Assembly (NCBI RefSeq): GCF_002994635.1
Contig: NZ_PVNL01000142.1
Location: 62,001 to 126,000 of the forward strand
DNA: 64,000 nucleotides
From: Enhygromyxa salina
Lineage (GTDB): Bacteria; Myxococcota_A; Polyangia; Nannocystales; Nannocystaceae
Direction of reading: 5' to 3'
Shown here: positions 41,202 to 51,100 of the stretch, in pieces
Layout of the letters: each line of letters starts with the position of its first letter
How positions within the stretch are numbered: the first letter of the stretch is position 1
Made by a program: the position numbers and the translations under genes
The notes under the pieces: model-generated
Seen by the model: only the letters and a program-made list of their open reading frames with translations
Databases searched by the model: none
Told to the model about the DNA's origin: nothing

Positions 41202-43214
41202 TCACTCGATCGTAACGCAGGCGAAGCGCCCGTTCTCGTTCTCCGGCATGGTCACGCTCGCCTCGGACCGGTAGTAGACCCCATAGGTCCCCGCGACCAG
41301 GTTGGCCGTATATACCGAGAACGAGTCGCCGAGCAGCACCGAGTCTCCGCCGGGGGCGCGCAGGTACAGCTGCCCGCCATCGCTGGGGCTGTTCGGGGCC
41401 TCGCCGCCCTCGAGCACGATCGCGCCGCTGAGGCTGACGATCGGAACATCGACATCAAAGGCCATGCCCAGGCCGATCGACACGGTCTCGAGCAGCGCGT
41501 TTTGATTGCCGGGCACCTCGCCGCCGGCCTCTTGCACGTAGAAGACCTGGTACTCGCCAGGCACGACGACCGCCGAGTAGCTGCCGTCGTGGGTGCTGCC
41601 GAGCAGCACCGAGTCGTCGGTCGTGGTGCTGCGCAGGTAGATGCGCCCGTCCTCATAGTCGGAGGCGGGCGGCGGGGCGCCAGCGAAGGTGAAGCTGCCC
41701 GAGATCACAACGGCGTCGACGTTGAGGTCCAAGCTGTCGGTGGCCATGATCGACGCCCCCGCGAGCACCCGCGCGGCCTTGTTGTTGGGGACCGTGCCGC
41801 CCGAGGTCTCCAGGGCGTAGAAGGCGTCGTAGCTGCCGGGGATCAGGTTGGCCAGGTAGGCCCCGTCGTGGGTGTTGCCGAGCAGGACCTCATCGTCAGA
41901 GTCGACGCCGCGCAGGTAGACCACGCCGTCGTCGAACTGGTTGGCCGGCGGGGCGCCGCCGTTGATCGTCAGCGCGCCCGAGAGCTCGACCATGGGGATG
42001 TTGATCGCGGTCACGTTGGGGTCGGGCGCGTCGATCGATCCAAACTGGGCGCGCTCGTTCTGCGGCACGTTGGGGCCGGTCTCGTGCTTGTAGATCAGCC
42101 GGTAGCTGGCGGGGATCACGTTGATGTCGTAGCTGCCGTCGTGGGTGTTACCGAGCGCCACGGTCCCGGCGGTGTCCGACTCGAGCACGATGTTCGCGTC
42201 GTCGTACTCGCTGGCGGGCGCGGGCGCGTCGTTGATCATGAACTGGCCCTGCATGGGCGTGCTCGGAATGTCGATGTCCAGCAGCCCGTTGCTGACCAGG
42301 TTCGCGGTGGTGAGCTGCGCCCCGTCGTTGCGAGGGGTGATCGGGCCGGGGGTCTCGACCCGGTAGATGATGTCGTACGCGCCCGGGACCAGCCGCACGC
42401 TGTACATGCCATCGTGGGTGTTGCCGGCGAGGACCTCGTTTTGGGTCTCGTGATCCCGAAACCGGATAGTGGCGTCGTCGTACTCCATGACCGGAGGCGG
42501 CGCCCCGTCGAGCGTGATCGCGCCAGCTTGCGCGACGACCGGAATGTCGATGTCGCTGATCTCCAGCTGGTCGAACAGCGCGACCTGCCCGAGCCGGGCC
42601 CGGGGATTTTGCGGCATCAGGTCGCCCGCGGTCTCGACCTCGTAGATGACGTCGTAGATGCCCGGGGTCACGCGCACGGCGAACTGCAGATCATGGGTGT
42701 TGCCAACCCACACGCGGTCGCCCGTGCGCGGGTTCTCGAGCCAGATGTTGGCGTCGTCGTACTCCTGCTTGGGCGGCATCGCGCCAGCGAGCAAGAACTG
42801 ACCCTCGAAGCTGACGATCTCGAGCCCGAGATCGTGGCTGTTGGCGTCGATGACCAGACAGTCCCCACAGTAGTCGCGGTTCCAGTCGGTCCCCTCGGGG
42901 CACTCGCAGTAGTGCTCGCCGCCGATCTCCACGCACGAGCCATCCTCGCCACACCAGAGCTCGCACGTGTCGTCGCCGGAGTCAGCGTCGCCGTCACCAG
43001 GATCACCGTCACCGTCACCGTCGGGGTCCGTGTCGTCGGTGTCAGCGTCGGCGCCATCGACCGAACCGCTGGTCTCTTCACCAGTGAAGCCCTCGCCTGC
43101 CCCGCTGAAGTCGGCGCCGGAGCACGCGGTCGAGCTGGTGAGCGCCAGCACGACGAACAGCGAGAGGGGGTGACGCGTGGCGATCTGGGGGTAGGTTGGA
43201 CGCAGCTTGTTCAT
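41202..43214 (-). CDS. Surface lipoprotein with six ~90-residue tandem repeats
   Basis: The protein has 670 residues. The signal peptide ends with a Cys (TSSTAC), probably a lipobox, followed by an acidic Asp-Gly-Asp linker and an EGF-like Cys-rich unit (CELWCGEDGSC, then YCECPEG). Then come six repeats of ~90 residues, each with G-x-F/I-x(3)-GAPPP-x(2)-YDDA, a strand ending V-x-LGNTHDG-x-Y, PG-x-YD-x-x-Y-x-x-ET, and P-x-N. The sixth lacks THDG and is degenerate. Each repeat looks like a small prealbumin-type beta-sandwich. The ATG at 43214 is fixed by GGGAG 8 bases upstream. It follows the FG-GAP lipoprotein gene by 14 bases, so the two form an operon. Confidence 0.7.
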   Translation of the reverse strand: MNKLRPTYPQIATRHPLSLFVVLALTSSTACSGADFSGAGEGFTGEETSGSVDGADADTDDTDPDGDGDGDPGDGDADSGDDTCELWCGEDGSCVEIGGEHYCECPEGTDWNRDYCGDCLVIDANSHDLGLEIVSFEGQFLLAGAMPPKQEYDDANIWLENPRTGDRVWVGNTHDLQFAVRVTPGIYDVIYEVETAGDLMPQNPRARLGQVALFDQLEISDIDIPVVAQAGAITLDGAPPPVMEYDDATIRFRDHETQNEVLAGNTHDGMYSVRLVPGAYDIIYRVETPGPITPRNDGAQLTTANLVSNGLLDIDIPSTPMQGQFMINDAPAPASEYDDANIVLESDTAGTVALGNTHDGSYDINVIPASYRLIYKHETGPNVPQNERAQFGSIDAPDPNVTAINIPMVELSGALTINGGAPPANQFDDGVVYLRGVDSDDEVLLGNTHDGAYLANLIPGSYDAFYALETSGGTVPNNKAARVLAGASIMATDSLDLNVDAVVISGSFTFAGAPPPASDYEDGRIYLRSTTTDDSVLLGSTHDGSYSAVVVPGEYQVFYVQEAGGEVPGNQNALLETVSIGLGMAFDVDVPIVSLSGAIVLEGGEAPNSPSDGGQLYLRAPGGDSVLLGDSFSVYTANLVAGTYGVYYRSEASVTMPENENGRFACVTIE

Positions 43215-43222
43215 GGTGAGCA

Positions 43223-43227
43223 CTCCC
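43223..43227 (-). promoter_or_regulatory. Ribosome-binding site of the six-repeat lipoprotein
   Basis: GGGAG on the minus strand lies 8 bases before the ATG at 43214. It decides that start against a GTG at 43223, which would itself fall inside this site. Confidence 0.6.
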
Positions 43228-43228
43228 G

Positions 43229-44545
43229 CTAATGACTAGACACCAACAACGTCACGCCGCCGCCGCCGCCGGAGCTGGCGACGAGCACGTCGTCGACTCC
43301 ATCGCCGTTGACGTCCCCGGCCGCCAGCGCGATCGGGCCAGCGATGACGCCGTAGTTGACCTGCTTGGCGAATCCGCCCGCGCCGTCACCGATCAAGATC
43401 CCGAGCCGGTCCTCACCGCGGTTGGCGACGGCGATGTCGAGGATGCCGTCGCCGTCGAAGTCGCCGAGCGCGACGTCGCGCGGGGTGTCGCCGACCAACA
43501 GCACGTGCTCGTCGACGAGCTCGCCCAGGCCGTCGCCAAACAGCACGCTGAGATCGTCGCTGCCCTGGTTGGGGACCACCAGATCGAGCGCGTCGTCGCC
43601 GTCGAGATCGGCGACCGCGACCGCGCGCGGCTGGCTGCCGACCCCGTGAGCGACCGGCAGCGGAAACCCGCCGCCATCTTGCAGCAGGACCACCGCGGCG
43701 TCGCTGCCGACGTCGGCGAGGACCAGGTCGCCCAGCTCATCGCCGTTGAAGTCGGCGACGGCGACCGCCAGCGGCACGCTGCCCGCGGGGTAGTTGGTTG
43801 CGATCCCAAACGAGCCCGCGCCGTCGCCCACCAGCACGCTCAGGTCGCCGCTGTTCTCGTTGGCGACGACCAGGTCCAGGGCCGAGGTTCCACCGAGATC
43901 CGCGAGCGCCAGACCGCGCGGCGCGGCGCCAGTCATGTAGCCCTGCCCCGCCGCGAAGCTGCCGTCGCCCTGGCTGAGGAACACGAGGACCTGATCTTGC
44001 TCCGCCACGCTAGCGATCACGTCGGCGTGTTGGTCGTTGTCGAGATCGCCGACGGCGACACCCAAGACCCCGCCGCCGCTGGCGAGCACGACCGGCCGCG
44101 AGAAGCCGCCGTCCCCGACGCCGAGCAGCACGATCGCGCGATCGAGCTGCCCAACGACGACATCGAGGATCCCATCACCGTTGGTGTCGCCGACCGCGAT
44201 CGCGCCAGACGACTGACCCACGGCCACGTTGATCCGCTCGAAGCACAGCTCCCCTGGCGCGACGACACCGTCGCCGCAGCCCGAGTCCACGCCGGTCTCA
44301 CCGGTCTCGGTATCAGTCTCAGTCTCGGTCTCGGTCTCGCCCGACTCGGTCTCCGGCAGGTCCATGTTCGGGCCGGACTCGGTCGTGTCGTCGGTGCTCT
44401 CGCTGCCAGTCTCGAACGTGACCAACGGGGGCTCGTCGTTGCAGCGGCACCCGTCCAGCAGCACGACGCCCACGACCAGCAACCATGCCAGCCGATCGTG
44501 CCTCGCACAGCGAATTCCCAGACCCGAGTACCGAACACGCTGCAT
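43229..44545 (-). CDS. FG-GAP/VCBS-repeat lipoprotein
   Basis: The protein has 438 residues. The signal peptide ends VVLLDGC (lipobox). A linker of Glu-Thr repeats (TETETETDTET) precedes a Cys pair and then about seven FG-GAP-type blades, each with A-V-x-D-x-D/N-G-D-x(2)-x-D-V/L-V, for example AIAVGDTNGDGILDVVVG, VAVADFNGDELGDLVLAD, VALGDFDGDGILDIAVAN. The D-x-D/N-x-D-G loops are Ca-binding in related integrin-like propellers. It is likely displayed on the cell surface. The ATG at 44545 is preferred over a TTG three codons upstream. The next gene starts 14 bases after its stop. Confidence 0.8.
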   Translation of the reverse strand: MQRVRYSGLGIRCARHDRLAWLLVVGVVLLDGCRCNDEPPLVTFETGSESTDDTTESGPNMDLPETESGETETETETDTETGETGVDSGCGDGVVAPGELCFERINVAVGQSSGAIAVGDTNGDGILDVVVGQLDRAIVLLGVGDGGFSRPVVLASGGGVLGVAVGDLDNDQHADVIASVAEQDQVLVFLSQGDGSFAAGQGYMTGAAPRGLALADLGGTSALDLVVANENSGDLSVLVGDGAGSFGIATNYPAGSVPLAVAVADFNGDELGDLVLADVGSDAAVVLLQDGGGFPLPVAHGVGSQPRAVAVADLDGDDALDLVVPNQGSDDLSVLFGDGLGELVDEHVLLVGDTPRDVALGDFDGDGILDIAVANRGEDRLGILIGDGAGGFAKQVNYGVIAGPIALAAGDVNGDGVDDVLVASSGGGGGVTLLVSSH

Positions 44546-44633
44546 GGTCGCCAACGATCCTACGGGCTAACTCGGCTGCTGAAAAGCTGATAGGGTCGGC
44601 GCGTCCGATATGCACCCAGCGTCGCCACACGTC

Positions 44634-45737
44634 ATGTTTCGCTCCAGCTGCTTCATCGCCCTGGCCGGCGTGATGGCCATGGTCGTCGGCTGTTGGAGCG
44701 GCGAGGGCTCGCTCGGTCTACCCTGCGAGACGCAACAACACTGCGGCGTCGGGCTCGAGTGCGTCGCCGGGTATTGCGGAGGCGAGCCCAGCGACGCCCT
44801 GTGTGGCAACGGCTACCTCGATCCCGGTGAGGGCTGTGACGACGCCGATCGAAACGCCGAAGACGCCGCCTGCCGGCCCGACTGCACGCCCGAGACCTGC
44901 GGCGACGGGGTCCAGGGTCCAACCGAGATCTGCGACGACGGCAACACCAACCCCGGCGACGGCTGCAGCCCGACCTGCATGCCCGAGACCGGCTGCGGCA
45001 ACGCGGTCGTGGATCCCGGCGAGGCGTGTGACGACGGCGGCGAGTCGGCCAGCTGCGACGACGACTGCACCGCGCCCGCGTGTGGCGACGGCAACCTCAA
45101 CGAGACCGTCGGCGAGCAGTGCGACGACGACGATCCGCTGTGCCTGGACAACTGCACGCTGCCGCTGCTGTGGGACGACATGGAGGTCGACACGCCCTCG
45201 GTCGCGTGGACCCACGAGTTGGTCAGCGGTGGCCCGGTCGTGGCCGACAACTGGTCGGTCACCGGCCGCAACGCGCTGGGCAGGCGGTCTTGGGACAGCG
45301 GCCTGCCAGCGACGACGTCTGGCGATGTTCGGCTGATCACCCCGACGCTCGACCTCGCGCCGTTCGTGGGCGAGGGGATCGAGCTGCGCTTTGATCACGC
45401 GCGCAAGTTCAGCGACTGCGGCCTCGCGCCCTCCTACGAGGGTGCGGTGGTGGAGGTCTCGGTCGACGGCGGCCCCTACGAGGTGATCACCCCCGAAGAC
45501 GGCTACACGCCCCCGGTGGTCGGCGACGGGCTGTGCGACATGAACCCCAACCCGCTCGACGGCCAGCAAGCGTTCACGCTGGACACCGACTACCTGACCG
45601 AGACCTTTGACCTGAGCGCGTACGCGGGCAGCTCGATCGCGGTCGGGTTCCGCGTGGGCTGGGACTGCGGCAACTGTCCGGTCGATCAGACCGGCCGCGG
45701 TTGGTTCATCGACAACGTGATGATCTCGCGCAAGTGA
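44634..45737 (+). CDS. Lipoprotein with four DUF4215-type Cys-rich repeats
   Basis: The protein has 367 residues. The signal peptide ends AMVVGC. Four Cys-rich units follow, of the form CGNG-x-x-DPGE-x-CDD...C-x-x-D/T-C (CGNGYLDPGEGCDD, CGDGVQGPTEICDDGN, CGNAVVDPGEACDD, CGDGNLNETVGEQCDD). The C-terminal ~190 residues form a beta-rich lectin-like or MAM-like domain (LLWDDMEVDTPSVAWTHELVS in part, then GWFIDNVMISRK at the end), as seen in many myxobacterial surface proteins. An ATG at 44610 would add eight residues; I prefer 44634 because it gives a compact signal peptide. It diverges from the FG-GAP gene. Confidence 0.75.
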   Translation: MFRSSCFIALAGVMAMVVGCWSGEGSLGLPCETQQHCGVGLECVAGYCGGEPSDALCGNGYLDPGEGCDDADRNAEDAACRPDCTPETCGDGVQGPTEICDDGNTNPGDGCSPTCMPETGCGNAVVDPGEACDDGGESASCDDDCTAPACGDGNLNETVGEQCDDDDPLCLDNCTLPLLWDDMEVDTPSVAWTHELVSGGPVVADNWSVTGRNALGRRSWDSGLPATTSGDVRLITPTLDLAPFVGEGIELRFDHARKFSDCGLAPSYEGAVVEVSVDGGPYEVITPEDGYTPPVVGDGLCDMNPNPLDGQQAFTLDTDYLTETFDLSAYAGSSIAVGFRVGWDCGNCPVDQTGRGWFIDNVMISRK

Positions 45738-45745
45738 GCGCGGCG

Positions 45746-46642
45746 CTAAAACCGACCGACCAGCGCTAACCCGGCTTGGGTTCGATCGAAGCTGGGCACG
45801 AGCGCGACTCCGGGTGTGGCCGCGGCTCGGTTCTTGTTCAGCCCGACCACGAGCAGTCCGACGCCAGCGGCGAGCAACAGGCCGCCACCGACCCCTCCGG
45901 CGATCGCCAACGCGTTGCCGAGCCGGCCTTGCGCGAACCTGGCCCCGCGCGCGTCGAGATCATTGGTCGGGAGATCGGTGACGTCGTTGTTCTGGCTGCC
46001 CAGTACCATGCCACCCGCCATCACGCCGAGCCCGGCGACGCCCAGGCCGGTCAGCACGCCGCCCCCGATGACCAGACCGCGACCCGGCGCGCGTGACGAC
46101 TCCGACTCCGACCTGGGCTCGGGATCGGTCTGTCGCGCCGCGGCCTCGCGCTCGGCGACCGCCTGCAGCTCGGCGTCGATCTTGGTCAGGCGCTCGACGA
46201 CCCACGCCAGCTCCCGATCGCGCTCGTCCGCCTCTTCCTCGGTGTAGATCGTGTCGATGCTCGCGCGGTAGCTCTCGAGCAGGATCTTCGCCTGGTTGAG
46301 GTGCTCCACTCGCTCGTCGACCGCGTACGCGCGCTCGTGCGCCGCCGAGAGGTTGGCGATCAGCTTGGCCTTGATCACCGAGTACTCGGGCACGCTCGGC
46401 ACCAGCCCATAGGCCGCCGTCCACCGCTCGATCGCCCCGGCGTAGTCAGCCGTCTCGAACATGAGGGCGCCCTCGCTGAACAGCCGCTGGGCTTCGTCGA
46501 GCGCGGGGTCATCCTCGTGGGCCGGCTCGGCCGACGGACTCACCTCACCCTCGGGCTGGGTGCGCGCGTGTGCGGACAGCGGCTGACACCAGGCGAGGAG
46601 CATCGCCGGAACGAGGAGCACGCAGGTGCCACGCGGGTCCAT
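45746..46642 (-). CDS. Exported TPR-like protein with two C-terminal membrane helices
   Basis: The protein has 298 residues. It has a signal peptide (VLLVPAMLLAWCQPLSAHA), then a helical TPR-like section (EAQRLFSEGALMFETADYAGAIERWTAAY in part) and a coiled-coil-like stretch, then two Gly-rich membrane helices (about 190-212 and 240-265), and a short tail ending LALVGRF. This layout recurs in myxobacteria in many copies next to TonB receptors or kinases; its role is unknown. The neighbour 57 bases upstream has a related C-terminal part ending GLVISGRF, so the two may be paralogues. It is last in the operon. Confidence 0.65.
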   Translation of the reverse strand: MDPRGTCVLLVPAMLLAWCQPLSAHARTQPEGEVSPSAEPAHEDDPALDEAQRLFSEGALMFETADYAGAIERWTAAYGLVPSVPEYSVIKAKLIANLSAAHERAYAVDERVEHLNQAKILLESYRASIDTIYTEEEADERDRELAWVVERLTKIDAELQAVAEREAAARQTDPEPRSESESSRAPGRGLVIGGGVLTGLGVAGLGVMAGGMVLGSQNNDVTDLPTNDLDARGARFAQGRLGNALAIAGGVGGGLLLAAGVGLLVVGLNKNRAAATPGVALVPSFDRTQAGLALVGRF

Positions 46643-46699
46643 CGCGCGGACCCTAGCACGAGCGGCGCCGACAAGCGCCGCCGAACACTGGTCCTAGAT

Positions 46700-47335
46700 C
46701 TAGAACCGTCCCGAGATCACCAGGCCACCGAGCGCTGGCGCCACGCGAACGCGCGCCTCGGTTCGTGACCGAGCCCCACGCCTGATCGCGGTGGACAGGA
46801 CGACCCCGCCGACGGCCACGAACGCGAGACCCGAGGCCAACAGTACGCCACCGACTCGGGCCATGGCGTCACGCTGCTCGATCCGCTCGATCGCTGGCTG
46901 GTCTGCCGACTCTTGCAACCGGTCGCCGAGGACCGTGAACGTGATCGTCAAGCCCAGGCCGGTCGTCGCAACCACCCCACCCCCGGCCAGCAGCCCGATC
47001 CCGACCTTGCGCATGGTCTCGAGGTCTGGGCCCGGGTCGGGTGCCAGCACGATCGTCGGCCCGATCTCTGACCCGATCTCTGGCTCGGTCTCCGGCTCGG
47101 CGACTGACTCCTCGACTGGCTCGGCGCTGTCGACCTCGGGCTCGGGCGGCTCGCCCGCTGGCTCCGCCACGACAGATTGCTCGGCGTCGGCTGGCTCCGG
47201 CGCGTCGCCGAGCTCCACCTCATCGCCACTCGGCGGCGTGGCTGCGCTCACCGTGACCGGCGCGAGGACCAGCGCCACCGCCACCGTCAGCGCGATCCCC
47301 CACTCGCCCGCTTGCTCGATCGTCGTCGTTCGCAT
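46700..47335 (-). CDS. Exported protein with Pro/Glu linker and two membrane helices
   Basis: The protein has 211 residues. The signal peptide is IALTVAVALVLAPVTVSAA. A long acidic Pro/Glu-rich linker (about 33-95) is followed by two Gly-rich membrane helices (about 108-135 and 160-183) with a charged helix between, then a basic stretch and the tail GLVISGRF. The tail resembles that of the gene downstream. There is a GGAG ribosome-binding site 5 bases before the ATG. It lies 27 bases after the lipoprotein stop, so it is in the same operon. Confidence 0.65.
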   Translation of the reverse strand: MRTTTIEQAGEWGIALTVAVALVLAPVTVSAATPPSGDEVELGDAPEPADAEQSVVAEPAGEPPEPEVDSAEPVEESVAEPETEPEIGSEIGPTIVLAPDPGPDLETMRKVGIGLLAGGGVVATTGLGLTITFTVLGDRLQESADQPAIERIEQRDAMARVGGVLLASGLAFVAVGGVVLSTAIRRGARSRTEARVRVAPALGGLVISGRF

Positions 47336-47362
47336 CTGCTCGCTCCTTGGATATCCGTCAGT

Positions 47363-48139
47363 TCACTCGTAGGCCGGCAGCGCGGCGTCCAACACACACA
47401 GCCCAAGCTCGACGTTGCACCGCAGCGCGAAGTCGGGGTTGATGCCGTTCTTGTCGTCGTCGCACTCGGCGTCGCTCTCGCAGGGCACGGCCGGGTAGAC
47501 CCCCACGACGTGATACGAGGCCGAGCAGCCGTCTCGGGTGTACTCGAGGTCGGCCTCGAACTGGGTCCCCTGAGCGTCGGCCGAGACCACAAAGCGTGCA
47601 TCGCTCCATTCGTAGGTGATCTCCGTGGCCGGCTGGGCCGGCAGGCTCTCGTCTTCGTCGGGGGTGTTGGGGTCATCCGGCGCGGCCTCGAGCTCGGGCA
47701 GCGAGACCTGGGCGCGCTCGAGTTCGTCCACCAGGCAGAAGTCGTCGGCGTTGGGGAAGCCGGCGCCAAAATCCCCGATCGCGTTCGCGTCGTAAAATTT
47801 ATCATCGATATCAATGGCATCGCGCTGCGCGGCGTCGGCGATCAGCTCCCCGAGCGACTGCGGGCGAATCGCCACCTTGGCGTTCTGGTAGTCCGGCGTG
47901 CCGTACTTACCCCCCTCTTGCGAGTATGTCTGCATGCCGAGGACGTCGCCCACGAGCTGTCCGCACGGCGAGTCTGGATCTCCCTGCGTCAGCACATACT
48001 CGGCCGCAAAGTAACCGTGGGCGCTGGTGCAGTTGATCACCGGCTGCGTGCAGCTGGTCGTGAGCGCGGCCGCACCCGCGATCACCAGCAACGCCGAGGC
48101 CAGACAACGTGTCGAGGATATCGAGGACTGAGTCGTCAT
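47363..48139 (-). CDS. Unknown Cys-rich lipoprotein next to a TonB receptor
   Basis: The protein has 258 residues. The signal peptide ends AALTTSC, a plausible lipobox. The mature part has several Cys (INCTSAHGYF, DSPCGQL, DDFCLVDE, RDGCSASYHVVGVYPAVPCES in part, then CDDDKNG and CNVELGLCV). No family recognised; the gene order suggests a surface partner of the TonB-dependent receptor immediately upstream, like SusD-type or substrate-binding lipoproteins, but without sequence likeness to those. The start at 48139 is fixed by GGAGT 7 bases upstream and lies 14 bases after the receptor stop. Confidence 0.65.
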   Translation of the reverse strand: MTTQSSISSTRCLASALLVIAGAAALTTSCTQPVINCTSAHGYFAAEYVLTQGDPDSPCGQLVGDVLGMQTYSQEGGKYGTPDYQNAKVAIRPQSLGELIADAAQRDAIDIDDKFYDANAIGDFGAGFPNADDFCLVDELERAQVSLPELEAAPDDPNTPDEDESLPAQPATEITYEWSDARFVVSADAQGTQFEADLEYTRDGCSASYHVVGVYPAVPCESDAECDDDKNGINPDFALRCNVELGLCVLDAALPAYE

Positions 48140-48146
48140 CTTTGTC

Positions 48147-48151
48147 ACTCC
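48147..48151 (-). promoter_or_regulatory. Ribosome-binding site that fixes the lipoprotein start
   Basis: GGAGT on the minus strand stands 7 bases before the ATG at 48139. The alternative start at 48157 would overlap the receptor stop and lie upstream of this site. Confidence 0.6.
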
Positions 48152-48153
48152 GA

Positions 48154-51100
48154 TCAAAAGTTCATCCGCACACCAAAGCGAAACAGCCGCGGCGACTGGT
48201 ACGCGACCGGATTGCCAAAGTTCGGGTTTCGGTCGATCGGCGCGCCGGTGACGTCGGTGTGGCGCTCGAGATCCTCCAGGCTGCCGCCGGGGATCGGGAC
48301 CACATCCGAGAATGTATAGTTCTGATCGATCCCGGTCACGGACTGGAAGTTGATCACGTTGAACACATCCATGGTCAGATCCATGGTCAGATCCTCGGTA
48401 AAGTACTTGCGGTAGCCAATGTTGGTGTCGAGGCGGAACACCCAGGGCAGCCGCTCACCGCCGCCACGATCGACCAAGAACGCCTCGCCGCTGCCGTAGA
48501 GCTCGTGCGAGCCCAGCACGTTGGTCGGGCCGCCCGACGTCGCCCGGAACGCGCCGCCGAGCATCACCGTGTTGCCATTGCCCAGCGGGATCTCACCCGC
48601 CGCGAACAGCTTGAGCGAGTGCCGACGATCGCCGGGCAGCGGGCCATAGCGATTGGCCAGCAGCGAGATCAGGTCAAAGTCAGAGTTGATGTTGGGGTCG
48701 AGCTGACCGGTCTCGGGCCGAAACAAGCCCGCGATGTTGCCCCGCAGCCACGCCAGGGTGTAGCTGCCCGAGAGCATCCAGTTGGTCGCAAAGCGCTTGT
48801 CAAAGTAGAGGATGACCGCGTCATACACCCGTCGGCCCTTGGGGAAGTCATTGGCGATCCCATAGCCGGGGTTACCGATGAAGTAGGTCGTGGCCTCGTC
48901 CCGACTCATGTCCTCGATCACGCGACTGAGCCAGCGGTGCGTGTAGTTGATCCCCAGCTTGCCGCCGGGGATGATCTCGTACTCGCCGCCAGCGACGATC
49001 TCATCGCTCGACTGCGGCTTCAGGTCGGGATCGACGGCGGTCTTGCCGGCCCCAAACGCGCTCCAGTAGCGATCGGGATCGGCGGGTCCGCCGGCTGGGA
49101 GCCGGCTCGCGTCCGACTGACACGCGGTGGCCTCACTCTCGGGATCGGCAGGATCGCAGATTGAGGCGTCATATAGCCGACGCACGCTGGGCTCGCCCGA
49201 GCCCGCACGATCGGCCAGATTGAGCGGCACGCTCTGATAAAAGCGCGCATAGTTGGCGAAGATCTTGGCCTTGCCGATCTGCGTGGGATCCCAGATGACG
49301 CCCAGCCGCGGCGAGACCTGGTTGGGCAGCGTCAGCGACAGCAGCCCATCGCCACCAAACAGCTGCTGGGCGTCGTAGCGCAGGCCAGCGTTGAGCGTGA
49401 CCTTGTCCATGATCGACCAGCTGTCCTGCACGAAGCCGCCGATCGTGGTCGAGAACACGGTCCACTGCAGCGTGGGCAAGACCGTGGCCTGGTCGGGCCC
49501 GGTCAAATAGCCATAGCGCCGATAGTCGACGAAGTACGCGCCGTTGGGGCTCTCGCGGTACATCGTGGTCCCCGAGTAGCCGCGCTCGCTGTCGTACTGC
49601 ATGTACTCGAAGTCGATGCCGAACTTGATGAGGTGGTGACCGGCGCCGGTCAGCAAGCGGGCCGCGGTCGAGCGGAACTGCAGGCGGTTGAGGCGGCGAT
49701 CGTAGAGAAACCCGGGACCGCCCACGCGAAACACCGTCGCGGGGCAGGTGACCGTGCGCTGGCTCGTGTCGGTCGGATCCACCCATGGATCGCAGGCGCC
49801 ATCCGGAGCGTCCGGGGGCAGCCGCATGAAGTCGGTGACCGAGTGATACTCGGGGCTGCTCTGGCGGTAGACCACGGCCGGCGTGCCCGCGAGTCCGGTG
49901 TCCGAGCCAAGCGCGCTGCCGTCGACGGGCTGGCTCTGGTTGACCTGATGGTGCCAGCCAAGGATCGTCGTGATGTCCCAGCGGTTGTCGTCGGCGAGCA
50001 CGTTCCACTCGAGCTGCACGTCCGCCGCGTCATCTTTGTAGCGATGGGCCAAGGTGCCATAGGTGCCGAGCACCGACGCGACCTCGGGGCTGCCCGTGCT
50101 CGCGTCCAGTCCGTAGGTCCCGTTGCCACCCGAGAACGCGGGCGCATAGATCCCGAGCAATTCGAGGGTGTGGTTCGGTGCCGGCGTATAGGTGAGCTTG
50201 CCGAGCGCCTGCACCGTCGTGCCCTGGGCTTTGCGGTGGACCTCGGTGCCAGGGATTCGCTCGGTCAGGTTGAAGCCCGTCTCTGGGTCGGTCTGGATCT
50301 CACCGGTGTCCTGATCGACGATCACGCGGTTCCAGGTGGTTTCGATGTCGTAGGTGGTGTGCGAGACGCTGACGCCGCCATAGAACCACAGCTTGTCCCG
50401 AATGATCCGACCGCCCAGGTCAAAGCCAGCGTCCCCTAGCCACAGCAGCTGTCGCTCGGCCTGCACCGTCACGCCTTCACGCACCGGTGGCTTGCGGTAG
50501 CCCTCGAGCCGTCCGGGCGTATAGAAGACCCACACACCACCATGAAATTCGTTGGATCCGGTCTTGGTCACCGCGTTGACGATGCCGCCCGTGGCCCGAC
50601 CAAACTCGGGCATGTAGCCGCCGGCCTCGACCCGAACCTCCTCGAGAAATTCGATGGTCAGCGCTGTACCATTTAGTCCAAAACCGGGGTCATTCACCGA
50701 GAGGCCATCGACATAGTATTTGTTCTCGGGCGAGCTCGTGCCCGCGACCGAGGTGCCATACATGTCCGACGTGGCCCCAGGCGTGGCCTCGGCCACGGAC
50801 TCGAACGAGCGATTGGCCCCGCCCTTCCCGGTTGGCTGGGCGATCGGCACGCGTCGCATCATCTCGCGGTCGAGCGCCAAGCCCGTCGAGCTCGAGGCGG
50901 TGTCGACCGGCGGTGAGGTCACCACCAGCACGGTCTCCTCTTCGATCAGGCGCAGCGTGAAGTCGAGACGCGTGGTGGTGCCCGCGCGCAGCTGAATGTT
51001 CTTGCGCCGCTTGTCTTTGGCAGCGAGGTACTTGATCGTGATGTCGTAGATGCCGGGCGGGAGGTTGGGGATCCGATAAAACCCCGTCTCGTCGGTCGTC

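Noticed and set aside
46662..46681. GCGGCG/CGCCGC hairpin between the two membrane-protein genes as terminator
   Set aside because: It has only a 6-bp stem with an 8-base loop in very GC-rich sequence inside an apparent operon; chance is as likely.
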